Below are positions 35,962 to 44,565 of a stretch of 64,000 nucleotides of DNA, piece by piece. This DNA comes from Phenylobacterium soli (GTDB lineage: Bacteria > Pseudomonadota > Alphaproteobacteria > Caulobacterales > Caulobacteraceae). The notes beneath the pieces are model-generated. The model worked only from the letters and a program-made list of their open reading frames with translations. It had not been told where the DNA came from and did no database searches. Position numbers and translations under genes: made by a program. The stretch's first letter is position 1. Every line of letters starts with the position of its first letter. The stretch is taken from assembly GCF_003254475.1 (NCBI RefSeq), contig NZ_QFYQ01000001.1, forward strand, positions 1,674,001 through 1,738,000, in the 5' to 3' direction.

Positions 35962-36819
35962 ATGCGCCGCATCGCCCTCACCGCCGCCCTCGCCCTTCTG
36001 CTCCTGCCGGCGCCCGCGCTCGCCTGGACCAACGAGGGGCACCAGATCGTCGCCCGCCTCGCCTACGAGCAGCTGACGCCCAAGGCGAAGGCCGCCTACG
36101 ACGCCCTGATGAAGGCCGCGCCCGGGCAGGCGACGCCCTCCTGTCCGGCGGCGACGCCCGAGGACGTCGGCGTCTGGGCCGACTGCGTGCGGCCGCTGAA
36201 GGAGCGGTTCGATTACCTGGCCCCGTTCCACTACGAGCACCGGGCGCTGTGCGAGAAGCCGGACCCGAAGCTGACCTGCGCCGACGGCAAGTGCGTCACC
36301 GCCGAGGTCCCCCGCGCCGAGACGGTGCTGAAGGACAAGGCGCGGCCCGCGACCGAGCGGCTGCTGGCGCTCGAGGAGCTGGTGCACTTCATCGCCGACC
36401 TGCACCAGCCGCTGCACACCGCCGACCATGTCGACGACGGCGGGTGGTTCGTCGCCGTCGAAGGCAAGGTGGAAGGTCAGGCCCTCAGCAAGAACCTGCA
36501 CCTCGTCTGGGACGACGACGTGGTGCGCTCGGCGCTGGGCGCCGATCCGGCCAAGGCCGACGACCAGCTCCGGCCGCTGATGAGGGCGAAGGCCAAGGCC
36601 TGGTCCGGCGGCGAGGTCGAGGACTGGGTGAGCGAGAGCTTCGACCTGGCCAGGACCTATGCCTACGGCCAGCTTCCCGCGCCGCCGGCCTGCGGCAAGG
36701 TGGCTGGCAAGCAGGCGCTGCCGGAAAGCTATCTGAAGGGCGCGGCCCCGATCGTGCGCGAGCGGCTGGTCAAGGCCTCGCTGCGGCTGGCCAAGGTGCT
36801 GAACCGCGACCTCGGCTAG
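35962..36819 (+). CDS. Exported S1/P1-type nuclease
   Basis: The 285-residue protein has a signal peptide ending ALA before Trp, so mature Trp1 would supply a zinc ligand, as in fungal P1/S1 and bacterial phospholipase C. Other ligands appear in NEGHQIVARLAYEQL, FHYEH and the central HFIADLHQPLHTADHVDDGG, and in NLHLVWDDDVV. The enzyme cuts single-stranded nucleic acids with three zinc ions. It is periplasmic or secreted. ATG 35962 gives a normal signal length. Confidence 0.9.
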   Translation: MRRIALTAALALLLLPAPALAWTNEGHQIVARLAYEQLTPKAKAAYDALMKAAPGQATPSCPAATPEDVGVWADCVRPLKERFDYLAPFHYEHRALCEKPDPKLTCADGKCVTAEVPRAETVLKDKARPATERLLALEELVHFIADLHQPLHTADHVDDGGWFVAVEGKVEGQALSKNLHLVWDDDVVRSALGADPAKADDQLRPLMRAKAKAWSGGEVEDWVSESFDLARTYAYGQLPAPPACGKVAGKQALPESYLKGAAPIVRERLVKASLRLAKVLNRDLG

Positions 36820-36826
36820 GCGTCGG

Positions 36827-37291
36827 TCACTTGCCGGTCGGCACCCCAGCTTCGCGCAAGATCGCTTCCAACTGCGACTTGTCGAACATGGCGCCGAGCT
36901 TGTTCATCTGGGCGAGCGCGTGCGGCTCGGAGAGCATGTTGCGCCCTGCGACCTGACCGAGAAGCTGGAATCCGTAGTCGAAGGCGGCGGGGCCTTCGTA
37001 CTTCATCGCGGCGATGGTTTGCGTGCGGCAGTCCTTCAGAATGAGGCGCTCGAAGAGCTCGACGACGGATTTGTTGTAGGCGTCACGCTGGGCTTCGGTG
37101 ACCGTGGACAGCGCCTTCAAGTCAGGATTGGCTGAGGCAGCCGCGAAGAGCCATTGCACGAGGGTGGTCTGATCCTTCGGCGACGCGGAGGCGACCAGGC
37201 ACTTCCCGAAATCGTCCGAATAGGGGCCGGCCCACGCCACGGCAGGGGCGAGCACGGCGGCGGCAATGGCCGCGATAGCGAAGCGTTTCAT
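36827..37291 (-). CDS. Exported hypothetical protein (154 aa)
   Basis: A signal peptide (MKRFAIAAIAAAVLAPAVAW, cleavage near AWA-GP) precedes a helical domain: YSDDFGKCLVASASPKDQTT, LVQWLFAAASANPDLKALS, LFERLILKDCRTQTIAAMKY and so on. Two Cys (about 31 and 88) could form a disulfide. This length and Cys spacing recall small periplasmic proteins of caulobacteria with no assigned function. It converges with the nuclease gene (8 bases between stops). Confidence 0.65.
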   Translation of the reverse strand: MKRFAIAAIAAAVLAPAVAWAGPYSDDFGKCLVASASPKDQTTLVQWLFAAASANPDLKALSTVTEAQRDAYNKSVVELFERLILKDCRTQTIAAMKYEGPAAFDYGFQLLGQVAGRNMLSEPHALAQMNKLGAMFDKSQLEAILREAGVPTGK

Positions 37292-37357
37292 TCAATTCCC
37301 CCCATGGCCGCGTGGCGCGGCGGGATCAACCGTAGCGGGAATTGTGCTCGGAGGCCA

Positions 37358-38218
37358 TCAAACCGCGATGGGGGCCGAGATGCTCGGGTGGGCCTTGTAG
37401 CCCTCGAGCTGGAAGTCCTCGTACTCGAAGGCGAAGAGGTCGCGCTTGTCGGCGACCCGCAAAGTCGGCAGGGGCAGGGGCTCGCGGCCGAGCTGCTCGC
37501 GCGCCTGGTCGAGGTGATTCAGGTAGAGGTGCGCGTCGCCGAGGGTGTGGACGAACTCGCCCGGCTCGTAGCCCGTCACCTTGGCCATCATCAGGGTGAG
37601 CAGGGCGTAGCTGGCGATGTTGAACGGCACACCGAGGAAGACGTCGGCCGAGCGCTGGTAGAGCTGGCAGGAGAGCTTGCCGCCTCCTGTTTCGCTTGGG
37701 GCGACGAAGAACTGGAACAGGCAGTGGCAGGGCGGCAGGGCCATGTCGTCGACGTCGGCCGGGTTCCAGGCCGAGACGATGTGGCGGCGCGAATTCGGGT
37801 TGGTCTTGAGGCTTTCGACGACGCCGGCGATCTGGTCGATGACGCGGCCGTCGGGCGCGGTCCAGGAGCGCCACTGCTTGCCGTAGACCGGGCCGAGCTC
37901 GCCCTGCTCATCCGCCCATTCGTCCCAGATGCTGACGCCGCGCTCCTGCAGCCAGCGGACATTGGTGTCGCCGCGCAGGAACCACAGCAGCTCCAGGATT
38001 ATCGACTTGCGGTGCAGCTTCTTGGTGGTGAGGAGCGGGAAGCCCTTGGCAAGGTCGAACCGCATCTGGCGGCCGAAGACGCCGAGCGTGCCGGTGCCCG
38101 TGCGGTCGCCGCGCTGGACGCCGTTGGCCAGGATGTCGGCCAGGAGGTCGAGGTACTGCCGCTCGGGATGATCCTGGGCGGCCTCGGGGCGCTCGGCGAT
38201 GGCGACGTGGGCGTTCAT
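37358..38218 (-). CDS. thyA: Thymidylate synthase
   Basis: This 286-residue enzyme methylates dUMP to dTMP with methylene-tetrahydrofolate. The N-terminal folate/dUMP contact region has [20 protein letters not shown], the catalytic Cys164 is in [10 protein letters not shown], and the dUMP set follows in [20 protein letters not shown] and a stretch with [13 protein letters not shown]. The terminal sequence ISAPIAV is the conserved Val end. An in-frame upstream ATG at 38278 would add 20 residues that do not fit the family. The dihydrofolate it makes is recycled by folA nearby. Confidence 0.96.
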   Translation of the reverse strand: MNAHVAIAERPEAAQDHPERQYLDLLADILANGVQRGDRTGTGTLGVFGRQMRFDLAKGFPLLTTKKLHRKSIILELLWFLRGDTNVRWLQERGVSIWDEWADEQGELGPVYGKQWRSWTAPDGRVIDQIAGVVESLKTNPNSRRHIVSAWNPADVDDMALPPCHCLFQFFVAPSETGGGKLSCQLYQRSADVFLGVPFNIASYALLTLMMAKVTGYEPGEFVHTLGDAHLYLNHLDQAREQLGREPLPLPTLRVADKRDLFAFEYEDFQLEGYKAHPSISAPIAV

Positions 38219-38303
38219 TGGCGATGAGGGTCGCCCAGCAAGTGATTCGCGAACAGAGGGCGCAGGGTCGCGCTCCACAGCCTCCGGCCAATCGTCCCCA
38301 GCT

Positions 38304-38846
38304 TCAGCCCGCGAAGCCGCCGTCGTCGAGGAAGGCCTGCTCGTCGGGCGTCGTGACGCGGCCGAGGGCGGCGTTGCGGTGCGGGAAGCGGCCGAAGCGG
38401 TCGATGATGTCGCGGTGGATCTCGGCCCACTTCAGCGTGTCGGCGTCGGCATGGGCGGCGCACAGGCGCACCGACTCGGCCTGGTCCTTCGGATCCTCCG
38501 AATGCTCGAACGGCAGGAAGAAGAAGGGGACGAGCTCGGCCTCGACCTCCTTGTGGAAGCCCTGCCCGACGGCGGCGCGGGCGATCGCACGGGCCTTGGG
38601 GTCGGTGGCGTAGGAATGGGCCGAGCCGCGGTAGAGGTTGCGGGGGAACTGGTCGAGGAGGATGAGCAGGGCGAGCGCGCCCTCGGCGGCGCCGGCCCAG
38701 GCGTCGTACTCGCCGCGGGCGGCGGCGTGGTGGACGGGCTCGAACTTCAGGCGGATCGCGGCGTCGAATTTCGCCGACTTCTTGAACCACTGCTTGGGGC
38801 CCGCTTCGCGCCAGAAGTGCAGGATGTCGTTGGGCGTGGCGGTCAC
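38304..38846 (-). CDS. DUF924 family protein
   Basis: The 180-residue protein begins [20 protein letters not shown] and contains [20 protein letters not shown] and [20 protein letters not shown], the marks of DUF924. It is a helical, TPR-like fold with unknown function, widespread in Proteobacteria. Length is typical. It is read leftward, 86 bases before thyA. Confidence 0.88.
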   Translation of the reverse strand: MTATPNDILHFWREAGPKQWFKKSAKFDAAIRLKFEPVHHAAARGEYDAWAGAAEGALALLILLDQFPRNLYRGSAHSYATDPKARAIARAAVGQGFHKEVEAELVPFFFLPFEHSEDPKDQAESVRLCAAHADADTLKWAEIHRDIIDRFGRFPHRNAALGRVTTPDEQAFLDDGGFAG

Positions 38847-38989
38847 GGGCGGCTCCGGTCAGGCTGGACGGCACAGTTGGTGCAGTCGCAGGCTCGTTCA
38901 AGCCCGGTTCAGCCGAACTGGCGCAGGTCTGGTGGCCGAGAGGACGTTTTTGTGAGCCCGAGAACCGGCCTCACGAGGTTCGAAGAGAG

Positions 38990-39976
38990 ATGAAGACCAA
39001 GATCGCGGCCGCCAAGATCGCATCCCTGGCCGCCCTGCTGCTGGCGGGCAGCGCCACCGCGGCCCTGGCTCAGGAGCAGACCGGCCGCGAGGACCGCGGC
39101 GACCGGCCCTTCCGTCCGCACGGCCAGGAGCACGTGCGGCCGCAGCAGCAGCAGCAGCAGCAGCAGCCCCAGGGCTTCCGGCCGCAGCCTCAGGTCCAGG
39201 CGCCGGCCCAGCCGCCCGCGCCGCCGCAGCCCCAGGCCGCGCCCCAGGCGCGCGAGCCGCGCAGCTTCGGTCCCGGCGTCCGCACAGAAGGGCCGCGCCG
39301 GCCGCAGAACGACGGCGGCGCGGCGCGCCATCCCGGCCGCTGGAGGGACACCGAGGGCGACGACACCAGCCAGGGCCTTTCCGGGCCGGACCGGGCGGAC
39401 CAGGAGGATCGGCAGGAGCTGCGCGACTGGCGCCGCTACAACGGCGGCCGCACGCCGGGCGTCGAGGATCAGCGCCGGCCCGAGCCGCGGCGGCCCAACG
39501 AGCATGTCCGCGAGTCCGACCGCCGCACCCACGACGGCGCGCCCGGCGGGGTGTGGGACCGCGATCGCGACCGCGACCAGAACAGGCAGGGCGACTGGCA
39601 GAGGGACCGCCAGGGCGACCGGCGTGGAGACCCGCGCGACGGCGGCCGCTGGGATCGCGAGCACGCCCGTGACCGCGACCACCGCGATCGCCCGCAATGG
39701 CGCCCCGGCGTCTGGCCTCACGCCTACGAGAGCCATCGCCGCTTCCGCGCGCCGGCCTATCGCCGTCCGCCGCACTTCTACGTGCACGTCTGGAGCTTCG
39801 GCGACATCCTGCCGCCGACCTGGTACGGGCCGGAGTATGTGCTGTGGGACTGGTGGGCCTACGATCTGCCGGCCCCGCCCTACGGCTACGACTGGGTGCG
39901 GGTGGGCGACGACGCCCTGCTGGTGGACGACTTCACCGGCCGTGTCGTGCAGGTGGTCCGCGGCCTTTTCTGGTAG
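38990..39976 (+). CDS. RcnB-family periplasmic protein with low-complexity linker
   Basis: The 328-residue protein has a signal peptide (MKTKIAAAKIASLAALLLAG, cleaved after ALA). A long disordered region follows, with Q8, Pro/Gln and then Arg/Asp repeats (about 30-240). The C-terminal 80 residues form the RcnB-like domain: FGDILPPTWYG, then YGYDWVRVGDDALLVDDFTG and RVVQVVRGLFW. RcnB in Escherichia coli modulates nickel and cobalt homeostasis in the periplasm; this homologue is far longer because of the linker. A role in metal or envelope stress is plausible. Confidence 0.8.
   Translation: MKTKIAAAKIASLAALLLAGSATAALAQEQTGREDRGDRPFRPHGQEHVRPQQQQQQQQPQGFRPQPQVQAPAQPPAPPQPQAAPQAREPRSFGPGVRTEGPRRPQNDGGAARHPGRWRDTEGDDTSQGLSGPDRADQEDRQELRDWRRYNGGRTPGVEDQRRPEPRRPNEHVRESDRRTHDGAPGGVWDRDRDRDQNRQGDWQRDRQGDRRGDPRDGGRWDREHARDRDHRDRPQWRPGVWPHAYESHRRFRAPAYRRPPHFYVHVWSFGDILPPTWYGPEYVLWDWWAYDLPAPPYGYDWVRVGDDALLVDDFTGRVVQVVRGLFW
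39143..39166 (+). repeat. CAG trinucleotide repeat, eight copies
   Basis: Eight perfect CAG units encode Gln residues at about 52-59 of the RcnB-like protein. A perfect 24-base trinucleotide array is a likely slippage site that would change linker length without altering the frame. Confidence 0.9.
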
Positions 39977-39979
39977 CGG

Positions 39980-40450
39980 CTAGAGATACCCGAGGGCGTG
40001 GAGCTGCTCGATCGAGCGCTTCGCGTCCTTGTGGTGGATGAAGATCCCGCCCTCGTTTTCCCAGAGGTGGCGGTGCTTGTCGCGGTCGTCGACCAGCACG
40101 TCGCCAGGATGCCGGTGCTCGTGCTTCAGGGCCGCCATGGTGGTGATCACCGGCACGTCCGGGAAGTGGCGGGCGGCCCAGCGGCGCTTCTGCGGCTCGG
40201 CCCAGTTTCCGCGCGGCATGCCGGTGAGGATCACGGGGTTCCGGTGGCGGACCGCCTCGTAGAGCTCCATGGCGTCGGGCATCAGCGGCAGGGAGCCGAA
40301 GAAGTCGGCGGTGCGCGCCAGCCGCTTCCAGAATTCGCCCGAACCGTAGCGCTTCTCGAACTGGGCGGGCGGCAGGCCGAGGATGGCTTCGGCGCCCTTG
40401 TCGAAATCGGCCAAGACCCCGTCGCAATCGAGGAAGATCTGTCTGCGCAT
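39980..40450 (-). CDS. HAD-superfamily 5'(3')-deoxyribonucleotidase-like protein
   Basis: This 156-residue protein starts MRRQIFLDCDGVLADFDKGA with the DxDG nucleophile motif of HAD phosphatases. It continues with LPLMPDAMELYEAVRHRNPV, ILTGMPRGNW (motif II Thr) and DVLVDDRDKHRHLWENEGG, an acidic motif IV. The order matches the NT5C/YorS-type nucleotidase group that dephosphorylates dNMPs. ATG 40450 places the nucleophile at the usual distance. The small size and lack of a large cap domain are normal. Confidence 0.82.
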   Translation of the reverse strand: MRRQIFLDCDGVLADFDKGAEAILGLPPAQFEKRYGSGEFWKRLARTADFFGSLPLMPDAMELYEAVRHRNPVILTGMPRGNWAEPQKRRWAARHFPDVPVITTMAALKHEHRHPGDVLVDDRDKHRHLWENEGGIFIHHKDAKRSIEQLHALGYL

Positions 40451-40493
40451 GGGTCGGGTCAACGCGCGCCGGCGAGGGCCGGTTCAGCCGCGC

Positions 40494-40979
40494 TCACGCG
40501 CGCCGGCACGCCGGGCAGAGGCCGCGCGCTTCCAGGGTGATGGTGGTGACCTCGTAGCCGGCCGCCTCGGCCGCGGCGCGCTGGGCGGAGAAGTCCGGCT
40601 CGAACTCCTCGGCCGCCCCGCAGCAGTCGCAGATCAGGAAGGCGGCCTGGTGGCCCTCGCCCTCGCGCCGGCAGGGGACGTAGGCGTTGAGGCTCTCGAT
40701 ACGGTGCGCGAAGCCGAGGCGCTCGAGGAACTCCAGGGCGCGATAGACGGTGGGCGGCTTGGCGGGCTCGCCGCTGGCCCCGAAGGCGGCGATCAGGTCG
40801 TAGGCCTTCAACGGGGCGTCGGCCTCCAGCAGCAGCTCCAGCACACGCCGGCGGGGCGAGGTCAGGCGCTCCTGGATCTCGCCGCAACGGCGCTCGGCCT
40901 CGACCAGGGCATGGCGCAGGGCGTGGCCCTTCAGCCCCGGATGGACGTGGTCGTCGTGCTGGCACGTGGCCGTGTGCAT
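40494..40979 (-). CDS. zur: Zinc uptake regulator Zur (Fur family)
   Basis: The 161-residue repressor has the winged helix (about 30-95; LTSPRRRVLELLLEADAPLK, PPTVYRALEFLERLGFAHRI) and the Fur-family dimer domain. Zinc ligands appear as Cys103, a His/Gln run near 110, C117-x2-C120 (with Cys119) and C155-x2-C158. The short N-terminus with His/Cys (MHTATCQHDDHVH) is typical of Zur rather than Fur. A dyad at 41031-41049 just upstream is a strong Zur box, so it likely regulates itself and the divergent TonB receptor gene. Confidence 0.9.
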   Translation of the reverse strand: MHTATCQHDDHVHPGLKGHALRHALVEAERRCGEIQERLTSPRRRVLELLLEADAPLKAYDLIAAFGASGEPAKPPTVYRALEFLERLGFAHRIESLNAYVPCRREGEGHQAAFLICDCCGAAEEFEPDFSAQRAAAEAAGYEVTTITLEARGLCPACRRA

Positions 40980-41020
40980 GGCTTTCCAGCTAACCCGCGA
41001 TACGCCAAGCGGCAACAGGC

Positions 41021-41049
41021 TTGACGACGCGTTATGTTATTTCATAACA
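41021..41049 (+). promoter_or_regulatory. Zur box overlapping the TonB-receptor promoter
   Basis: The sequence GTTATGTTATTTCATAACA (41031-41049) contains nested dyads GTTATG...CATAAC and TGTTAT-TTC-ATAACA, matching the Zur-box form known in Proteobacteria. A -35-like TTGACG (41021-41026) is 17 bases from ATAACA (41044-41049), so the -10 lies inside the operator. Zinc-loaded Zur would block the receptor promoter and probably its own. Confidence 0.85.
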
Positions 41050-41113
41050 CCACAACCGCAAGTTCCTCCCCGGACACTTCCTGCGTTTCCGCCTGCGTAT
41101 CCCGAGGTCATTC

Positions 41114-43222
41114 ATGTCGCCGAAGCTCCTCCTCCTGGCGGCCGCGAGCACGGTCTCGCTCGCCGCATCGGCCGCCCACGCGCAGGCCGTCAGCGACACG
41201 GGCCAGGTCTCGGAGGTGGTGGTCACGGCCCAGCGGCTCGACGCGGCGCGCTCGGCCATCGAGCCGTCGCTGGGGGCCACGAGCTACGTCCTGCCCAAGG
41301 CGTTCATCACCAACCTGCCGGGCGGCGCCAACACCCAGCTCAACCAGGTGGTCCTGCAGGCGCCGGGCGTGGCGCAGGACAGCTTTGGCCAGCTGCACGT
41401 GCGCGGCGACCACGGCAACATCCAGTACCGGCTGAACAACGTCATCCTGCCCGAGGGCCTGCAGGTGTTCGGCCAGACGCTGTCGCCGCGCCTGGCCCAG
41501 TCGATCCAGCTCGTCACCGGCGCACTGCCGGCGCAGTACGGCCTGCGCACCGCCGGCATCATCAACATCACCACCAAGAGCGGCTTCAAGACCGAGGGCG
41601 AGGCCTCGCTCTACGGCGGCGGCGCGGGCGTGATCACGCCGAGCGCCGAGTATGGCGGCTCGTTCGGCCGCTCGAGCGCCTTCGGCTCGCTGAGCTACAC
41701 CGGCACCGACGTCGGCATCGAGAGCCCCGACGGCAGCGCCCGGCCGGTCCACGACCACTCCGACCAGCTGCAGGGCTTCGGCTACTTCGACCACATCCTG
41801 AACGACGAGAGCCGGGTCTCGGCCATCGTCGGCACCTCCCAGCAGTCGTTCGAGATCCCCAACACCCCCGGCCTGCAGCCGGACCTCGGCCTGACGGTGC
41901 GCGGCCAGACCGCGTTCCCGAGCGCCCGGCTAAACGAGCGCCAGCGGGAGGGGACGACCTACGCCATCGGGACCTACCAGCGCTCGACCGAGAGGTTCAC
42001 CGGCCAGGCCTCGGTCTTCACCCGCTATTCGGCGCTGCGCTACTCGCCCGACTGGCAGGGCGAGCTGCTCTACAACGGCATCGCACAGGCGGCCCGCAAG
42101 ACCGACCTGGCGCTCGGGCTGCAGCTCGAGGGCGTCTACAATCTGAACGATGCGCACACGGTGCGTGGCGGCCTCGTGCTCCAGCACGACCGCACGACCA
42201 GCAAGACGAATGCGCAGGTGCTGCCGGTGGACGCCGCCGGCGTGCAGACCTCCGACCAGCCGCTGACCATCGTCGACAACGGGCGCCGCACGGCCACAAC
42301 CTATTCGGTCTTCCTGCAGGACGAGTGGAAGATCGCCGACGCCCTGACGCTGAACTACGGGCTGCGCTTCGACGAGGTCGAGGCGTTCCGCACCGAGAGC
42401 CAGCTTTCGCCGCGGGTGAACCTCGTCTGGACCCCCGCCGAAGGGACCAGCGTGCACCTGGGCTATGCGCGCTACTTCACGCCGCCGGCCTTCGAGCTGG
42501 TGGCGAGCCAGACCATCGCCCGGTTCGCCGGCACCACCGCCGAGCCGCCGGGGACCCTGAACGATGCGCCGCGCGCCGAGCGCTCGCACTATTTCGACCT
42601 CGGCGTGGAGCAGAAGCTCGGCGGCCTCACCCTCGGCGCCGACGCCTACTACAAGAAGAGCCGCAACCTGCTGGACGAGGGCCAGTTCGGGGCGCCGATC
42701 ATCCTGACCCCGTTCAACTACAGGGAAGGCTACGCCAAGGGCGTCGAGCTGAGCGCCAACTACACGCGCGGGCCGCTGTCGGCCTATGGCAACCTGGCGC
42801 TCTCCCAGGCCGAGGGCCGCGGCATCGTCTCCAGCCAGTTCAACTTCGATCCGGACGAACTCGCCTATATCCAGGGCCACTGGATCCACCTCGACCACGA
42901 CCAGACGATCACCGCCTCGGCCGGAGCGGCCTATCGCCTGGGCGAGACGCGGCTGTCGGGGGATGTGATCTACGGCTCGGGCCTGCGGGCGACGCCGGCC
43001 GGCGCGGCGCCGAACTCCGGCCACCTGCCGGCTTACACCCAGGTGAATCTGGCGGTGAGCCACGACATCGAGCTGAAGGGCGGGCCGCTGACGGTGCGCT
43101 GTGACCTGATCAACGCCTTCGACGAGAAGTACCAGATCCGCGACGGCTCGGGCGTCGGCGTCGGGGCGCCCCAGTGGGGTCCGCGCCGCGGAGTGTTCGT
43201 CGGCGTCAGCAAGACGTTCTGA
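41114..43222 (+). CDS. TonB-dependent outer-membrane receptor (probably zinc-related)
   Basis: This 702-residue receptor has a signal peptide (MSPKLLLLAAASTVSLAASA, then AHA), a TonB-box-like VSEVVVTAQR near residue 37, a plug domain (about 50-170; NLPGGANTQLNQVVLQAPGV, LRTAGIINITTKSG) and a beta-barrel ending in the terminal aromatic (GVFVGVSKTF). The usual substrate classes are metal chelates and vitamin B12. The Zur box upstream implies uptake of zinc or a zinc carrier under low zinc. It is divergent from zur, with 134 bases between the starts. Length is typical. Confidence 0.9.
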   Translation: MSPKLLLLAAASTVSLAASAAHAQAVSDTGQVSEVVVTAQRLDAARSAIEPSLGATSYVLPKAFITNLPGGANTQLNQVVLQAPGVAQDSFGQLHVRGDHGNIQYRLNNVILPEGLQVFGQTLSPRLAQSIQLVTGALPAQYGLRTAGIINITTKSGFKTEGEASLYGGGAGVITPSAEYGGSFGRSSAFGSLSYTGTDVGIESPDGSARPVHDHSDQLQGFGYFDHILNDESRVSAIVGTSQQSFEIPNTPGLQPDLGLTVRGQTAFPSARLNERQREGTTYAIGTYQRSTERFTGQASVFTRYSALRYSPDWQGELLYNGIAQAARKTDLALGLQLEGVYNLNDAHTVRGGLVLQHDRTTSKTNAQVLPVDAAGVQTSDQPLTIVDNGRRTATTYSVFLQDEWKIADALTLNYGLRFDEVEAFRTESQLSPRVNLVWTPAEGTSVHLGYARYFTPPAFELVASQTIARFAGTTAEPPGTLNDAPRAERSHYFDLGVEQKLGGLTLGADAYYKKSRNLLDEGQFGAPIILTPFNYREGYAKGVELSANYTRGPLSAYGNLALSQAEGRGIVSSQFNFDPDELAYIQGHWIHLDHDQTITASAGAAYRLGETRLSGDVIYGSGLRATPAGAAPNSGHLPAYTQVNLAVSHDIELKGGPLTVRCDLINAFDEKYQIRDGSGVGVGAPQWGPRRGVFVGVSKTF

Positions 43223-43250
43223 ACAAGGACGAGCGCTGAACAACGAAAAA

Positions 43251-43269
43251 GGGGCCGCGGCGCGACCCC
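43251..43269 (-). terminator. Intrinsic terminator downstream of the DUF4167 gene
   Basis: Read leftward, an 8-base stem (GGGGTCGC / GCGGCCCC with one T-G pair, 3-base loop) is followed by TTTTT (43250-43246). It lies 53 bases past the DUF4167 stop, with the dispersed repeat in between, and may also act on the receptor transcript coming from the left. Confidence 0.65.
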
Positions 43270-43317
43270 TCATCCGTCAGCCTGCGGCCGACACCTTCTC
43301 CCGCAAGGGGAGAAGGT
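43266..43317. repeat. REP-like dispersed repeat
   Basis: The segment CCCCTCATCCGTCAGCCTGC is followed by ACCTTCTCCC-GCAA-GGGGAGAAGGT, a strong hairpin at 43293-43317. This is the second common type of caulobacterial intergenic repeat and differs from the one at 8760-8800. It is placed between two convergent genes. Confidence 0.65.
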
Positions 43318-43321
43318 TCTC

Positions 43322-44317
43322 TTAGGCTTCCTCGGACTCGCTGCTCGGCGCGCCGTCGCCTTCGAAGGTGCGCGGGGCGCGGCGGCGGCGGGGGCGGCGG
43401 GCCGGAGCCTCGTCCTCGGCGCCCGCTTCGGGGCGGCTGGCGGACTGCTGCAGGAAGGCGGGGGCGTGGCTCTCGCCGCCCTCGGCGTCGCGCAGCACGG
43501 CGGCGGGACGATCCTCGACCAGCGGCTGGGCCTGCGGCTCGACCACCGCCAGCGGGTCGCGGTCCTGGCGCTCGTAGCGGTCGCGACGTTCGTCGCGGTC
43601 CCGGTCACGATCGCGGGGACGCTCGTCACGCGGGCGATCGTCACGCGGGCGATCGTCGCGGGGTCGATCATCGCGGGGACGCTCATCCCGGGGCCGGTCA
43701 TCGCGCTGGCGATCGTCACGGGAACGGTCGTCGCGGGGGCGGTCGTCACGGTCACGGCGTTCGTCGCGGTCGCCGCGCGGGCGGTCATCGCGATCGCGAT
43801 CCCGGCGCTCGTCGCGTTCGCGCCAGCGGTCGCGGCCCCGATCGCGGTCGCGGCCTTCACGCGGACGGTCGTCGCGGTCGCGGCGCTCCTCGCGGGGACG
43901 GTCCTGCCAGCCGCCGCGGTCGCGGGCCTCCTGGCCCTCTTCGCCGGCCTCGGCCTCGTCGGGAACCTCGGGCTGGGCCTGGGCGCCGCTCTCGTCCTCG
44001 AAATCGATGTCGAAGCCGGAGGCGAACTGGTCGCGGCCGAGAATCTCGCTGGCCGGGCGCTGGGGCTGGATGGCGCGCAGCAGGCGGAAATAGTGCTCGG
44101 CGTGCTGCAGGTAGTTCTCGGCGAGCACGCGGTCGCCGGCGGAGGCGGCGTCACGGGCGAGCTGCTGATACTTTTCGAAGACGTGCTGGGCGTTGCCGCG
44201 GACCTTGATCCCCTCGGGACCGTTGGAATCGAACGCCCGGTTCGCGTTCTGCTGAGGCTTGCCGCCACCGCCGCGATTGCGCCCACGCTGGCGCTTCATA
44301 CCCTTGAAATCTCTCAT
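43322..44317 (-). CDS. DUF4167 domain protein with Arg/Asp repeat region
   Basis: The 331-residue protein starts MRDFKGMKRQRGRNRGGGGK and has the DUF4167 domain at about 25-85: AFDSNGPEGIKVRGNAQHVF, EKYQQLARDAASAGDRVLAE and NYLQHAEHYFRLL. A disordered middle (about 131-254) is almost only Arg, Asp, Glu and Pro and includes nine tandem pentapeptides of type DDRPR (191-235). The C-terminus is basic (RRPRRRRAPR). The family, seen next to prmC/prfA in alphaproteobacteria, has no proven role; RNA or ribosome contact is inference from the RGRNRG start. It is read after prmC, with a 248-base gap in which I see nothing definite. Confidence 0.85.
   Translation of the reverse strand: MRDFKGMKRQRGRNRGGGGKPQQNANRAFDSNGPEGIKVRGNAQHVFEKYQQLARDAASAGDRVLAENYLQHAEHYFRLLRAIQPQRPASEILGRDQFASGFDIDFEDESGAQAQPEVPDEAEAGEEGQEARDRGGWQDRPREERRDRDDRPREGRDRDRGRDRWRERDERRDRDRDDRPRGDRDERRDRDDRPRDDRSRDDRQRDDRPRDERPRDDRPRDDRPRDDRPRDERPRDRDRDRDERRDRYERQDRDPLAVVEPQAQPLVEDRPAAVLRDAEGGESHAPAFLQQSASRPEAGAEDEAPARRPRRRRAPRTFEGDGAPSSESEEA
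43613..43747 (-). repeat. Nine tandem 15-base units coding for DDRPR pentapeptides
   Basis: Units differ by a few bases around gatcgtcacgcgggc and encode DDRPR, DDRSR, DDRQR, DDRPR, DERPR, then DDRPR three times, then DERPR. Length variation here would preserve the frame, so copy number probably differs between strains. Confidence 0.85.
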
Positions 44318-44565
44318 TTATCTTGTGACCGTTCGTCTGGCTCTTCCCCGAGCGACCTCACAGGAGGTCGGCCTGGCCTTTGCGGGATCGGGCGGCGGCC
44401 CGTGGCTTGTTGAAGTCGCGAAGTGTTCCCCGTCTTCCGCCCGGAAGCTGTTCGGCGAAAGGCCCTGTTCGGGGCGTCGCGCCTGCCGGGGTGGCCTTCG
44501 ACGTCCGGGGCGGACGCGTCAACCTGAAGCCGGCGATTGGGTGGAGACAGGACTTAAGTAGCGAG

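Noticed and set aside
44318-44565. The gap between the DUF4167 gene and prmC
   Set aside because: I looked for small genes, terminators and dyads and found nothing I could support beyond the expected promoter.
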